Shown here: positions 25,698 to 34,300 of the stretch, piece by piece
How the letters are laid out: the number at the start of each line of letters is the position of its first letter
How positions within the stretch are numbered: position 1 is the stretch's first letter
Origin: Magnetococcales bacterium
Lineage (GTDB): Bacteria; Pseudomonadota; Magnetococcia; Magnetococcales; JADFZT01
Reading direction: 5' to 3'
DNA: 64,000 nucleotides
Assembly (NCBI GenBank): GCA_015232395.1
Contig: JADFZT010000007.1
Coordinates: 42,468-106,467, forward strand
Notes under the pieces: model-generated
The model's database searches: none
The model's input: the letters and a program-made list of their open reading frames with translations, nothing else
What the model was told of the DNA's origin: nothing
Position numbers and translations under genes: made by a program

Positions 25698-26137
25698 AAC
25701 AAAAAACCAGATCGATATCCCCTCAAAGGGCGCGCTATCTCAAGGACATGCGGCAAATTCACGCCCTTCAAAGACAGGCTGGGATCGAGGATCCGGAATA
25801 TCGGGCGCTCCTCACCAGCCGCTACGGGGTGAACAGCTCCAGCCGTATCACCCCGGATCAGCGCCGGGATTTTATCCGCTATCTGAATCAGCGGGCCGGG
25901 GGTGGGGGGCAGGGTTTTCCCGGGCGGCCCAGTCTGATGGAAGACCCGAAAAAAGGCCCCATGCTGGGAAAAATCGAAGCCTTTTTGGCAGAAGCGAAAC
26001 GGCCGTGGAGTTACGTCCACGCCATGGCCCAGAGAATGTACCGGGTGGACAGGGTGGAGTGGTGCACCAAACACCAGCTCCGCCACATCATTGGCGAGCT
26101 GGCGGAGGATGCCAGGCGACACGGGAGACGGACATGA
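25694..26137 (+). CDS. Mu gp16-like protein (DUF1018)
   Basis: A 147-residue protein with the gp16 pattern: LKDMRQIHALQRQAGIEDPE, YRALLTSRYGVNSSSRIT, then DQRRDFIRYLNQRAG. In Mu this gene lies in the early region between gam and mor, as it does here. The second half (IEAFLAEAKRPWSYVHAMAQ, LRHIIGELAEDARR) is a second helical unit. Function is not established. GTG start at 25694; the end overlaps mor by four bases. Confidence 0.85.
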   Translation: MKQKTRSISPQRARYLKDMRQIHALQRQAGIEDPEYRALLTSRYGVNSSSRITPDQRRDFIRYLNQRAGGGGQGFPGRPSLMEDPKKGPMLGKIEAFLAEAKRPWSYVHAMAQRMYRVDRVEWCTKHQLRHIIGELAEDARRHGRRT

Positions 26138-26526
26138 GCGTAGCAGGGCGGAAAAATCAAGACGTCAGAATGAAGGATCTGCCGGAAGCATTTCAGGAGG
26201 TAGCCGAGGTAACCGGCCTGCCTGGAGCGCTGAAGATGATCAAGAAGTACAAAGGGACGCGGCTTTTTATCCCCAAAAAATTCAGCGCACAGCACGCCCT
26301 GGCAGAGCTTTTGGGGATCGAGCAGGCCCGACGCCTGGGCAAGAGGTTTGGCGGGGAAGTGTTGATGATCCCCCAGGCAAAAAAAGCCTTCCGCACCATC
26401 CGTAACCGGAAGATTGTTCGCCGCTATGACGAAGGAGTGCCGGTAAGAAGGCTGGCGGTTGAGTACGATCTCACCGAGCGATCCATCTACGTCATATTGA
26501 GCGACCCAAAAAACACCCCCTCCTGA
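26134..26526 (+). CDS. Mor transcription activator
   Basis: A 130-residue activator of middle genes. The dimerisation part holds MKDLPEAFQEVAEVTGLPGA and LFIPKKF. The C-terminal helix-turn-helix is RYDEGVPVRRLAVEYDLTER and the SIYVIL helix. In Mu, Mor turns on the middle promoter for late control. The truncated relative at 3622-3819 shows that a similar regulator existed in the tRNA-Pro element. The gene ends the early operon; a 60 to 125 base gap follows. Confidence 0.9.
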   Translation: MSVAGRKNQDVRMKDLPEAFQEVAEVTGLPGALKMIKKYKGTRLFIPKKFSAQHALAELLGIEQARRLGKRFGGEVLMIPQAKKAFRTIRNRKIVRRYDEGVPVRRLAVEYDLTERSIYVILSDPKNTPS

Positions 26527-26651
26527 TCCCCTGCTGAAGTTCTTCATCTCAAGTTTTTCCCTCCCCTTCTGGCACACTCACGGCCATGAACGCAAGCGCC
26601 GGGCCGGGCTCTTCCGGTCCGGTCAAACTTCAAGCCGAGCAGGGGCTGAAC

Positions 26652-26876
26652 ATGCTAGAAAACCAAGATCTTTCCTTGGCCATTGGTCGCATCGAGGGGG
26701 CTATCGACGGGATCAAAAAAACCCAGGATAACCACACGGAAATGCTCTCCGGCGTCGATCAGCGGCTGAGAAATGTGGAGCAAAAAGCCGCCGTTCACTC
26801 TGGCACTGTCGGCGGTCTCGCCGGATTGGTGGTAGCGAGCGGCGTTAGCGTGATCAGGGCCCGGCTCGGCGTCTGA
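26652..26876 (+). CDS. small phage protein, possible holin
   Basis: The likely start is the ATG at 26652 (MLENQDLSLA), after AGGGGCTG; an in-frame ATG at 26586 would add 22 residues. The 74-residue product has a coiled coil (IEGAIDGIKKTQDNHTEMLS, DQRLRNVEQKA) and one C-terminal membrane helix (TVGGLAGLVVASGVSVI). This is the layout of XhlA-like and other holin-associated proteins. No endolysin gene is found nearby. Confidence 0.55.
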   Translation: MLENQDLSLAIGRIEGAIDGIKKTQDNHTEMLSGVDQRLRNVEQKAAVHSGTVGGLAGLVVASGVSVIRARLGV

Positions 26877-27373
26877 TGGCCCACACTTCCAAAACCCGCT
26901 CCAAACTCCGCCGCCGCTTTATCGAGGGGGGAGATTTGGCTGTGGTCGCTGAGCGGTTGGGGGTCGCCATCGCCACCGCCCGCCGCTGGCGTCGTGAGGC
27001 GCTGAAAAGTGGCGACGATTGGCAGCAGGCGAGAGACGCCTTTCTTTTGGCTGGCAAAGGTCGTCGCTCCACCATGCGTCAGGGCGTCGAAAAATATATG
27101 GGGGTCTACCTCAAAGCGGTGGAAGCGCTGGAAGCCGCCGACGATCTGGAACCCCTGGAGCGCACCGACGCCCTAGCCAAGCTCGCGGATTCGTTCAATA
27201 AAATTACCGGATCTGTCGCCAAGCTCGACGCCAAGCTGGCCACACTGGGTGTCGCTATGGAGACCGTGGAAAAACTGGGAGATTTTATCAAGAGCGACTT
27301 TCCCCAGCATGCAGGCGCTTTTCTGGAAGTTCTGGAGCCCTTTGGTGAGAGGCTGGCCAAAGATCATGGCTAA
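26876..27373 (+). CDS. DUF1804 protein, probable small terminase
   Basis: A 165-residue protein with an N-terminal helix-turn-helix (LRRRFIEGGDLAVVAERLGV, ATARRWRREALKSGDDWQQA) and a long helical rest. It matches DUF1804/FluMu gp27 and takes the place of the small terminase subunit, just before the large subunit. It overlaps both neighbours by a few bases. Confidence 0.8.
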   Translation: MAHTSKTRSKLRRRFIEGGDLAVVAERLGVAIATARRWRREALKSGDDWQQARDAFLLAGKGRRSTMRQGVEKYMGVYLKAVEALEAADDLEPLERTDALAKLADSFNKITGSVAKLDAKLATLGVAMETVEKLGDFIKSDFPQHAGAFLEVLEPFGERLAKDHG

Positions 27374-29030
27374 GGATCTCTCACCAAAAGCTTTTCAAAA
27401 GAGCCTGGCAGAGTATGCCGACTCGTTCAGAGAGGCTATCGAGGCCCAGGTTGAGGGGTTCGACAGTACCCCCAAAGCCGCCAAAAAACGCCAGGATCAG
27501 GCCCGAAAAGCGTTTCGCTTTTTCGCCCAAACCTACTTTCCCCACTATGTCACCGGCTCCGAAAGCCAGCTGCATCAGTACCTCTTCCAGCGCCTACCCG
27601 CCTTGATCGCTGAAAAAGAGGGCAAAAAACTCGCCATCGCCGCCCCTCGGGGTGAAGCCAAATCCACCATCATCACCCAGATTTTTACCCTCTGGTGCCT
27701 CCTCACCCAGCGCAAGCGGTTCATCCCCATCGCCATGGACGCCTACCACCAGGCAGCGGTAATGCTGGAGGCGATCAAGGCCGAACTGGAAGCCAACCCC
27801 CGGTTAAAGCAGGATTTTCCCGAGGATGTCGGTGTTGGACGCGTCTGGCAGGAGGGGGTGGCGGTCACCGCTGGTGGGGCGAAAATACAGGCTTTCGGAT
27901 CGGGCAAGCGGGTGCGCGGCCTGCGTCACGGCCCCCACCGCCCCGACCTCCTGATTCTGGACGATATGGAAAATGATGAGAGCGTGCGAAGCTTGGAGCA
28001 GCGGGACAAGCTGGACGCCTGGCTGAAAAAATCGGCCCTCAAGCTGGGGCCGCCAGACGGCTCCATGGATGTCATCATCGTCGGCACGGTGCTCCATCAC
28101 GACTCGGTCCTTAACCGCCTGCTGAATGATCCGTTGTGGGAATCGATGCGCTTTCAAGCCATCCGCCGCTGGCCCGATGAGATGCCCCTCTGGGATCGCT
28201 GGGAGCAGCTTCTCCGCCAGGAGGGGGAAGAGGTGGCGGGGGCTTTTTACAAGCAAAACAAGGGGCGTATGGATGCCGGGGCGGTGGTCTCCTGGCCCGG
28301 GGTGCGGCCCTTGGTAAACCTCATGAAACTCCGCGCCGATGATCACGATGCCTTCGATTCCGAGCTACAAAACCAACCCCTGCGGGAAAATGCCACCTTT
28401 GGCGAGATCCTGTTCTGGTCCCAGGAAAACCCCAACTGGCTCTATTTCGGCGCGGTGGATCCCTCCATGGGTAAATCGGGGGGGCGGGGGGATCCGTCGG
28501 CTCTGATTGTGGTGGGGCTTGACCGGGAAACGGGGGTGGTTTCAGTGGTGGAGGCAGACATCCGCCGCCGCACCCCGGATCAGATCATCGAGGACATTAT
28601 AGCCCTGCAACTGCAATACGGCTGCCGCCGCTGGGTGGTGGAAACGATTCAGTTTCAAGAATTTTTCAAGGATGAGCTGGTCAAAAGATCGGCCAAGCGC
28701 GGTACGCCGGTGCCCGCCCAGGGGGTGAAACCCTCCACGGACAAGGGTCTGCGTATCAGCTCCATACAGCCCCACCTGAAAAACGGCCTGATCCAGCTCC
28801 ACCAGTCCCAAAAAACCCTGATATCCCAACTGAAACACTGGGGCGAGCCCGGCACCCACGACGACGGCCCGGACGCCCTGCAGATGGCGTTCGCCGCCGC
28901 CCACCAATCCCAGGGCGCCGACTCTGCCCCCCTTTCCACCCCCCGCTCCGGACCAGCTGCGGGACTGGGTGGTGTGATGGGTCGCGCTGACGGCATCTGG
29001 AGTGGACTCGGGAGGCTGATCCGTGGCTAA
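27366..29030 (+). CDS. terminase large subunit
   Basis: A 554-residue packaging motor. The ATPase has a Walker A-like APRGEAKST (about residues 94-102) and Walker B LLILDDMEND. The nuclease domain begins GAVDPSMGKS and ends THDDGPDALQMAF with its acidic residues. In the Mu family this enzyme cuts host-flanked phage DNA and fills the head. The ATG at 27366 overlaps the preceding gene, and its last 8 bases overlap the portal start. The Ser/Gly-rich tail is not conserved. Confidence 0.92.
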   Translation: MAKDLSPKAFQKSLAEYADSFREAIEAQVEGFDSTPKAAKKRQDQARKAFRFFAQTYFPHYVTGSESQLHQYLFQRLPALIAEKEGKKLAIAAPRGEAKSTIITQIFTLWCLLTQRKRFIPIAMDAYHQAAVMLEAIKAELEANPRLKQDFPEDVGVGRVWQEGVAVTAGGAKIQAFGSGKRVRGLRHGPHRPDLLILDDMENDESVRSLEQRDKLDAWLKKSALKLGPPDGSMDVIIVGTVLHHDSVLNRLLNDPLWESMRFQAIRRWPDEMPLWDRWEQLLRQEGEEVAGAFYKQNKGRMDAGAVVSWPGVRPLVNLMKLRADDHDAFDSELQNQPLRENATFGEILFWSQENPNWLYFGAVDPSMGKSGGRGDPSALIVVGLDRETGVVSVVEADIRRRTPDQIIEDIIALQLQYGCRRWVVETIQFQEFFKDELVKRSAKRGTPVPAQGVKPSTDKGLRISSIQPHLKNGLIQLHQSQKTLISQLKHWGEPGTHDDGPDALQMAFAAAHQSQGADSAPLSTPRSGPAAGLGGVMGRADGIWSGLGRLIRG

Positions 29031-30687
29031 AAAATCTAAAAATACCAAGAAAAGCCGCGCCATTCCAAAAACCATCCGCCAGGAGATCGCCACCACCCGG
29101 GATGGGAGGGATATCACCCGGCCGTACAACACCCTGGGTATTCTCCAGCCTCAAGATCCCGTTCTTCAGGCTCAAGGGGGCGGGGATTATACCGTCTATG
29201 AGGAGCTGCTGAGAGACGACCAGGTGGCCTCCACCTTCCAGCAGCGCCGCCTGGCCGTCACCGCCGCCCCGTGGGAGGTGAAGCCCGGAGCGGACGACAA
29301 ACCCTCCCGCCTGGCCGCTGAGCTGATCGAGGAAACCCTGGATCGGATCGGCTGGGACAACGTCACCGATAAAATGCTCTACGGCGTTTTTTACGGCTAT
29401 GCGGTGGCGGAGTGCTTGTGGGCGTCCGACGGTCGCCTTTTCACGCTAGATGAAATCAAGGTCAGAAAGCAAAAGCGCTTTGTTTTCGATCTGGACGACA
29501 ACCCCAGACTGTTAACCCTGCAAAATCAGCTGGATGGGGAGCCTCTGCCAGAAAAGAAATTTTGGCATTTCCGCACTGGCGGAGATAACGATGACGAGCC
29601 TTATGGACTGGGATTGGCTCACCACCTGTTTTGGCCGGTGTTTCTCAAAACCGGCAATTCCAGGCTCTGGCTGTCATATATCGACCGCTTCGGCTCCCCC
29701 ACCACCCTGGGGCGCTTTCCGTCCGGCACCACCGACGCGGAAAAGCAAAACCTCTTGTCAGCTCTGGAAAAAATCCGCTCCGATTCCGGCGTGGTTATCC
29801 CGGAAGAGATGCGGATTGACCTCCTGGAGGCCTCCCGCTCCGGCTCTCCCGGCCACGGCGATTTTTATGACCGGATGGACGCCGCCATCGCCAAGGTGGT
29901 GCTCTCCCAGACCATGACCACCGATGCGGCGGGGGGGCAGTATAAAGCCGAGGTCCACAAGGCGGTCCGCAACGAGGTGGTCAAGGCGGATGCCGATCTG
30001 GTCTGCGCCAGCTTTAACAAAAGCGTGGTCCGATGGCTCACCGGGTGGAACTTTTCCAACGCCACCCCCCCCATCGTCTCCCGTATCACCGAGGAAGCTG
30101 AAGATCTCGATAGCCGATCTGAGCGGGATGGGCGGCTCTTTGGTATGGGTTTTCGGCCTACTCTGGAGCAGGTCAGGGAGACCTACGGGGGAGAGTGGGA
30201 GGATGTTTCAGAGGGCGGGGAGTCGGAATCGGAAACCGACGCCAGCCCCGCCATTTCCGCACAGGCGGGAATCCAGGAAGGGGAAGAGGGAGTCGAAAAG
30301 CAAGAAAAAACCCCTGAAAAATCCGTGGATTTCGCTGACGACTGCCCCGGCGGCTCCTGTCCTGTTCCGTCCGCCACCGACCCCTGGGCCTACCGCCACC
30401 TGCCCATCGACTTTGCCGACCCGGCCCCCCCCGCAGATCCCGGTCCGGACGAGATTAAAAAGCAGGCCGCCGCCCTCCTGGGGCAGGCCATCGCCAGCTG
30501 GGGGGAATCCATCGAGAGCGCCATCAAAACCGCCACCGATCCGGACGCGCTGCGAGCTGCGATTTTTCAGGCCTATCCCCGGATTGATGCCGCTGATTTC
30601 GCTGAGATCGTCGCCGCCGCCTCCCTCTATGCCGAGCTACGAGGCCGCATCGAGGTGATGGAAGAGGATTCCAACGATGGCGCTTGA
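29023..30687 (+). CDS. portal protein (DUF935, Mu gp29-like)
   Basis: A 554-residue portal, GTG start. Typical parts are YTVYEELLRDDQVASTFQQR, the WEVKPG strand, YGYAVAECLW, FWHFRTGGDNDDEPYGLGLA and ALEKIRSDSGVVIPEEM. Residues about 395-440 are an acidic, Pro/Glu-rich linker. After it comes a helical module (LLGQAIASWGESIESAIKTA) common at the end of Mu-type portals. It forms the ring through which DNA enters and binds gpF. Confidence 0.92.
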   Translation: MAKKSKNTKKSRAIPKTIRQEIATTRDGRDITRPYNTLGILQPQDPVLQAQGGGDYTVYEELLRDDQVASTFQQRRLAVTAAPWEVKPGADDKPSRLAAELIEETLDRIGWDNVTDKMLYGVFYGYAVAECLWASDGRLFTLDEIKVRKQKRFVFDLDDNPRLLTLQNQLDGEPLPEKKFWHFRTGGDNDDEPYGLGLAHHLFWPVFLKTGNSRLWLSYIDRFGSPTTLGRFPSGTTDAEKQNLLSALEKIRSDSGVVIPEEMRIDLLEASRSGSPGHGDFYDRMDAAIAKVVLSQTMTTDAAGGQYKAEVHKAVRNEVVKADADLVCASFNKSVVRWLTGWNFSNATPPIVSRITEEAEDLDSRSERDGRLFGMGFRPTLEQVRETYGGEWEDVSEGGESESETDASPAISAQAGIQEGEEGVEKQEKTPEKSVDFADDCPGGSCPVPSATDPWAYRHLPIDFADPAPPADPGPDEIKKQAAALLGQAIASWGESIESAIKTATDPDALRAAIFQAYPRIDAADFAEIVAAASLYAELRGRIEVMEEDSNDGA

Positions 30688-31417
30688 TTTCAGCCGCTTC
30701 CCCTTCCTCCCTGCTCTGGAGCTGTTGCGGGATAAAGCCATGATCCCCACCGACAGCTGGCAGGAGATGCTGGAGGGGGCGCACATCTGGGGGTTTTCTG
30801 TGGCTGGAGCCACCAAAGGGGATCTATTGATTGATCTCCACGACGCCGTCACCAGCCACATCGAGGAAGGCGAATCCGGGCAAACTTTCGTCAAGATTTT
30901 CAGGGAGATTGCAGAAAAGCACGGCTGGTCTTTCAAAGGGGATCCCACCCGCCGGGCCAACACCATCCTCGACACTAATTTCCACTCCTCCTACAGCGCG
31001 GGCAGGTTGAAGCAGCAACAGGCGCTGGTGGAGCACAGGCCGTTCTGGCAATACCGCCACGGCGGATCGATGAACCCCCGAAAACACCACCTCGCCTGGC
31101 ACGGGATGGTTCTCCCGACTGACGATCCCTGGTGGCGCACCCACTACCCCCCCAACGGCTACGGCTGCAAGTGCTTTGTCTCCGCCCTCTCCCAGTGGGA
31201 TCTGGATCGGCAGGGACTCGTTGTGGACCAGGCCCCTGTCATCGAGACCTACAAGTGGACCACCAAAGATGGCCGGGAAATGTTTGTGCCGGCGGGTATC
31301 GATCCCGGATTTGACCATATGCCGGGTGATAAATCCGGCGCTGATCAGCTTCAAAACAAGATCCAGGGCTGGCCACAAGAGTTGCAAACGTTTTTCCAGG
31401 AGGAGCAAAAACGATGA
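30677..31417 (+). CDS. Mu gpF-like head morphogenesis protein
   Basis: A 246-residue minor head protein. The conserved core is TILDTNFHSSYSAGRLKQQQ, then RPFWQYRH, HLAWHGMVLPTDDPWWRTHY and PPNGYGCKCFVSALS. It belongs to the SPP1 gp7/Mu F family that acts with the portal in head assembly. Start overlaps the portal gene by 11 bases; the end overlaps gpG by four. Confidence 0.9.
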   Translation: MALDFSRFPFLPALELLRDKAMIPTDSWQEMLEGAHIWGFSVAGATKGDLLIDLHDAVTSHIEEGESGQTFVKIFREIAEKHGWSFKGDPTRRANTILDTNFHSSYSAGRLKQQQALVEHRPFWQYRHGGSMNPRKHHLAWHGMVLPTDDPWWRTHYPPNGYGCKCFVSALSQWDLDRQGLVVDQAPVIETYKWTTKDGREMFVPAGIDPGFDHMPGDKSGADQLQNKIQGWPQELQTFFQEEQKR

Positions 31418-31950
31418 GTAGCGACGCTATTTCCATCCGTGTGGATGACGCCCGGGTGATGGATCTGTTGGGACGGATTCAGGAGAGGGGCGGCGACCTC
31501 AAAACCGCTTTTGCTGATGCCGGGGAGAGCCTGGTCAGCGCCATCCAGGCCCGCTTCGATCAGGAAAAAGATCCGGATGGGAAGGAGTGGCAAGATCTTT
31601 CTTACTCGACAGTAATGTCAAGATTGGGGGGGAGCAGAAAGACTTTCAAAAAAAAGGGAGGGCTCCGAGCCAAGGCGGCCCGCTCCATCTCCGCCATGAA
31701 GATTCTTTCGGCCTCTGGAAAGCTTCGGAGATCCTATGTTTATCAAGCGGATAAGGATCAACTTCGGGTAGGTTCCGGCAAAAAATATGCCGCCATCCAC
31801 GAAAAGGGGGGCGAGGCGGGCCGGAAATCCCACCGCTTCCAGATGCCCCGGCGCTCCGCTCTCACCACCAGTAAAGACCAGCTCAATGACACCGATATGG
31901 GGGAGGTGCTGACCATCCTCCAGAGCCACATGATGGAGCCCGCCCGATGA
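31414..31950 (+). CDS. virion morphogenesis protein (gpG/tail completion S)
   Basis: A 178-residue protein of the Phage_tail_S group: ISIRVDDARVMDLLGRIQER, FDQEKDPDGKEWQDLS, ILSASGKLRRSYVYQ, and YAAIHEKGGEAGRK near the end. In Mu gpG is needed for heads and tails to join. Order matches Mu (F then G). Confidence 0.88.
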   Translation: MSSDAISIRVDDARVMDLLGRIQERGGDLKTAFADAGESLVSAIQARFDQEKDPDGKEWQDLSYSTVMSRLGGSRKTFKKKGGLRAKAARSISAMKILSASGKLRRSYVYQADKDQLRVGSGKKYAAIHEKGGEAGRKSHRFQMPRRSALTTSKDQLNDTDMGEVLTILQSHMMEPAR

Positions 31951-32426
31951 GTGACGCAAAACCCCAGCCTGACGATCTCGCCGCCCGCCTGATCCAGCTC
32001 CAGCTCCGGGAGCAGGCCGTGGCCGCCAGAGAGCAGCAGCTCCAGGAGGATGGAATCCTCGCCTTTGTGGAGGGGCTGATCAGGGAGGGCAAAGCCGCCC
32101 CAAAACATCGCCAGCGCCTGGTCCAGCTCATCACCGCCACCGACGAACTGGGCGGCACCCTCGCTTTTTCCGAGCTGGACGGGGAGGAGATCACCGCCAC
32201 CCCCGGAAAAGCCCTGCGGGATCTGCTGGCCGACGCCCCTCCTGTTGTCCACTTTGCCGAGGTGGCCGCTGAGGAGAGAGGGCTCCAAAGCACCGCATTT
32301 TTCAAAACCCCGGCAGGCTACACCGTCGATCCGGAGGGGCTCAAACTCCACAGCCGCGCCCTCCACCTGATGCAAAAAACCCCCGGTCTCGCCTATGCAG
32401 AGGCCGCCAACCAAGCCGCCAAATGA
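31947..32426 (+). CDS. scaffold-like protein without protease domain (copy 1)
   Basis: A 159-residue protein. It starts with a coiled coil (ARLIQLQLREQAVAAREQQL), then has FVEGLIREGKAAPKHRQRLV and ends in YTVDPEGLKLHSRALHLMQK. In Mu-like phages such sequences form the C-terminal, scaffolding half of the capsid protease gpI. The protease half is missing here, and the gene begins cleanly with a four-base overlap on gpG. The next gene is a diverged second copy. Confidence 0.6.
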   Translation: MSDAKPQPDDLAARLIQLQLREQAVAAREQQLQEDGILAFVEGLIREGKAAPKHRQRLVQLITATDELGGTLAFSELDGEEITATPGKALRDLLADAPPVVHFAEVAAEERGLQSTAFFKTPAGYTVDPEGLKLHSRALHLMQKTPGLAYAEAANQAAK

Positions 32427-32974
32427 TGGAGAACCCCATGCCAGACCAAACGACCAAAACCCCCACCACTGAAGACCTCACCGCCCAAGAAGAGGCTTTG
32501 AGCGCTCGGGAGCAAAGCGCAGCCGCCAGAGAAAAAGCCTTGAGGGCGCAAGAGGTCGCCTTTGCCGAGCGGGAAGAAAAGCACCTGAAAGCCCAGGCTG
32601 AAAAGGATGCTGCAAGCGCCCTTGATTTTGCCGAGGATCAGGTTGAGAGGGGGGTAATTCCTCCTGGTCAAAAAGCCAAATTCGCCCTCTTCATGGCCAG
32701 CCTCGATCCCGAGGAGATGGTCACCCACACCGGCAAGGACGGCAAAGAGGTTTCCGTCCCTCAAACCGTCGCCTTTCGGGAGTTGATGGCGGGGGTGGGC
32801 GAATACACCTCACCAGCTGCGCCTGATAGTGGAGACAACATCAAGATCGGCGGCACCCACTGGCAGATTGATCCAGACAGGCGGGTGCTGGATCAGGAGA
32901 TTCGGAGCTATGCCGAAAAAGAGGGGGTGACCTATGAGGCCGCCTTTACCGCCGTAGCCAGCAGGGGGCGGTGA
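32423..32974 (+). CDS. scaffold-like protein without protease domain (copy 2)
   Basis: A 183-residue protein with the same plan as the gene before it: a strong coiled coil (residues about 18-60, ALSAREQSAAAREKALRAQE), DFAEDQVERGVIPPGQKAKF, and a WQIDPDRRVLDQEIRSYAEK end. It may be the working scaffold for head assembly. A major capsid gene should follow in Mu-type order, but the next gene is DUF1320. The start could be either of two ATGs (32423, 32438). Confidence 0.6.
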   Translation: MMENPMPDQTTKTPTTEDLTAQEEALSAREQSAAAREKALRAQEVAFAEREEKHLKAQAEKDAASALDFAEDQVERGVIPPGQKAKFALFMASLDPEEMVTHTGKDGKEVSVPQTVAFRELMAGVGEYTSPAAPDSGDNIKIGGTHWQIDPDRRVLDQEIRSYAEKEGVTYEAAFTAVASRGR

Positions 32975-33477
32975 TGTACTGCACGCCCGCACAGCTGGCC
33001 ACATGGTTTGGCGCGGACGAGCTGGGGCAGGCCTGCTCCACCACCACCCCGGTGGACGGCGGTTTGATGCAGCTCACTATCGATGGGAGGGACCGCTCCG
33101 GCTACACCCCCGAGCAGATCGACGCCGCCGACCAGGTCCTGGCCCGGATCGAGGCGAGCATCGAGACTGGATTTTTCTTCATCAACACCTATCTGCGGAG
33201 CCGCTACCAGCTGCCCCTGGATCAGGCAGCCATCGATCAATCCCCACTCCCCCGGATCTGCGGGGATCTGGCGCGTCACAGTTTCCACGACGATCTACCC
33301 ACGTCCGAGATCGGCGAGCGGAGAAAAGCGGCCATCAGCTATCTGAAAGACCTTCAGAGCGGCAAGGCCATCCTTTCTGACAGCGCCACCCAAACCACCA
33401 CCCCGACAGGCTCCCCCCAGGTCGTTCAGGGGGGAGTGGAGGCTCAATTTTCCACCACGCAAATCAGCGGATTTTAA
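32971..33477 (+). CDS. DUF1320 protein (Mu gp36-like)
   Basis: A 168-residue head-tail connector-type protein: MYCTPAQLATWFGADEL, then AADQVLARIEASIETGFFFI, NTYLRSRYQLPLD and LPRICGDLARHSFHDD. In Mu it follows the major head genes and is thought to serve as an adaptor at the neck. A Ser/Thr-rich tail ends it. GTG at 32971 or ATG at 32974, overlapping the previous stop. Confidence 0.88.
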   Translation: MMYCTPAQLATWFGADELGQACSTTTPVDGGLMQLTIDGRDRSGYTPEQIDAADQVLARIEASIETGFFFINTYLRSRYQLPLDQAAIDQSPLPRICGDLARHSFHDDLPTSEIGERRKAAISYLKDLQSGKAILSDSATQTTTPTGSPQVVQGGVEAQFSTTQISGF

Positions 33478-33489
33478 GGAGATCACGGC

Positions 33490-33858
33490 ATGTCCGAGAC
33501 AGAAAAACCCACCCCTCTGGGGGAGGAGCGCTATCAGGCCGTCACCCCCATCAAGCGCGATGGCAACACCTGCCCCGCCGGGGGGCGCATCACACTCCCC
33601 ATCGGCGAGGCCTGCATACTCATCCAGGAGGGGGTGATCAAGTGCATCCCGCCACACAATCCACGAATTTTTCACGACAAAAACCACGTCAGCCAGAAGG
33701 GCTCCCCAGTCGTCAAAGTCACCGCCACCGCCACCCACGACATCACCTATCTGGGCGAAAACTATTTTGCGGGGGAGTCCCTCGTCGTCCACGGCAGTGA
33801 TGTAGCCGGGCTGTTGAGGGGTGGATCGATCAAAGACCTTTATTGGGTGGAGAGCTGA
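33490..33858 (+). CDS. small virion-type protein, two beta repeats
   Basis: A 122-residue protein made of two similar units: residues about 15-51 (AVTPIKRDGNTCPAGGRITL, EACILIQEGVI) and about 76-112 (ATATHDITYLGENYFAGESL, DVAGLLRGGSI). The unit recurs in the next two or three genes. A pattern of hydrophobic strand, Gly-x-x-hydrophobic-x-x-Gly and a short helix resembles the small FluMu-type domain seen near DUF1320 genes. Role unknown; neck or decoration protein is plausible. Confidence 0.6.
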   Translation: MSETEKPTPLGEERYQAVTPIKRDGNTCPAGGRITLPIGEACILIQEGVIKCIPPHNPRIFHDKNHVSQKGSPVVKVTATATHDITYLGENYFAGESLVVHGSDVAGLLRGGSIKDLYWVES

Positions 33859-33859
33859 C

Positions 33860-34300
33860 ATGACCAAGCCCAAAAAACCTGCCCCGGAAAAAGCCCCACC
33901 GGTAGAGCCACCCCCGATAGAGCCACCCCCGGGAGCGGAGCCTGTCACAGAGGCGACCGTGGAAGAGCCGTCCGCCGTCTTCATCGTCCGCACCCCTCTG
34001 CGCAACAGCGGCGTGGAATACCCGATGGGGTCACGCGTTGAGCTGTCAGAGGTTGAGGCCGCTGAACTGCTCGCCAGCGGTGCCATCGTGAGGATCGATA
34101 CCGGTCGCCCTCAAGCTACCCCCAAGCCGGTGGATCGGCGAAGCCATCGAGAGCGGCTGGCGGAGGCGGTCAAGGCAGTTTTTCTCAGACCCTATGAATA
34201 TCAGGGGATTCTATATCCAGCCGGGACTGAGGTGGTCGTGCTGAAGATCGATGTGAAGGGGCTGCGGGCCAGAAATATCATCAGGGAGGTTATTCCCTGA
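33860..34300 (+). CDS. small virion-type protein, two beta repeats, Pro-rich start
   Basis: A 147-residue protein. The N-terminus is a Pro/Glu-rich unfolded arm (residues 1-35). Two copies of the unit follow: FIVRTPLRNSGVEYPMGSRV with EAAELLASGAI, and AVFLRPYEYQGILYPAGTEV with DVKGLRARNII. It begins 1 base after the stop of the gene before it and its stop codon touches the next start (TGATG). Confidence 0.6.
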   Translation: MTKPKKPAPEKAPPVEPPPIEPPPGAEPVTEATVEEPSAVFIVRTPLRNSGVEYPMGSRVELSEVEAAELLASGAIVRIDTGRPQATPKPVDRRSHRERLAEAVKAVFLRPYEYQGILYPAGTEVVVLKIDVKGLRARNIIREVIP

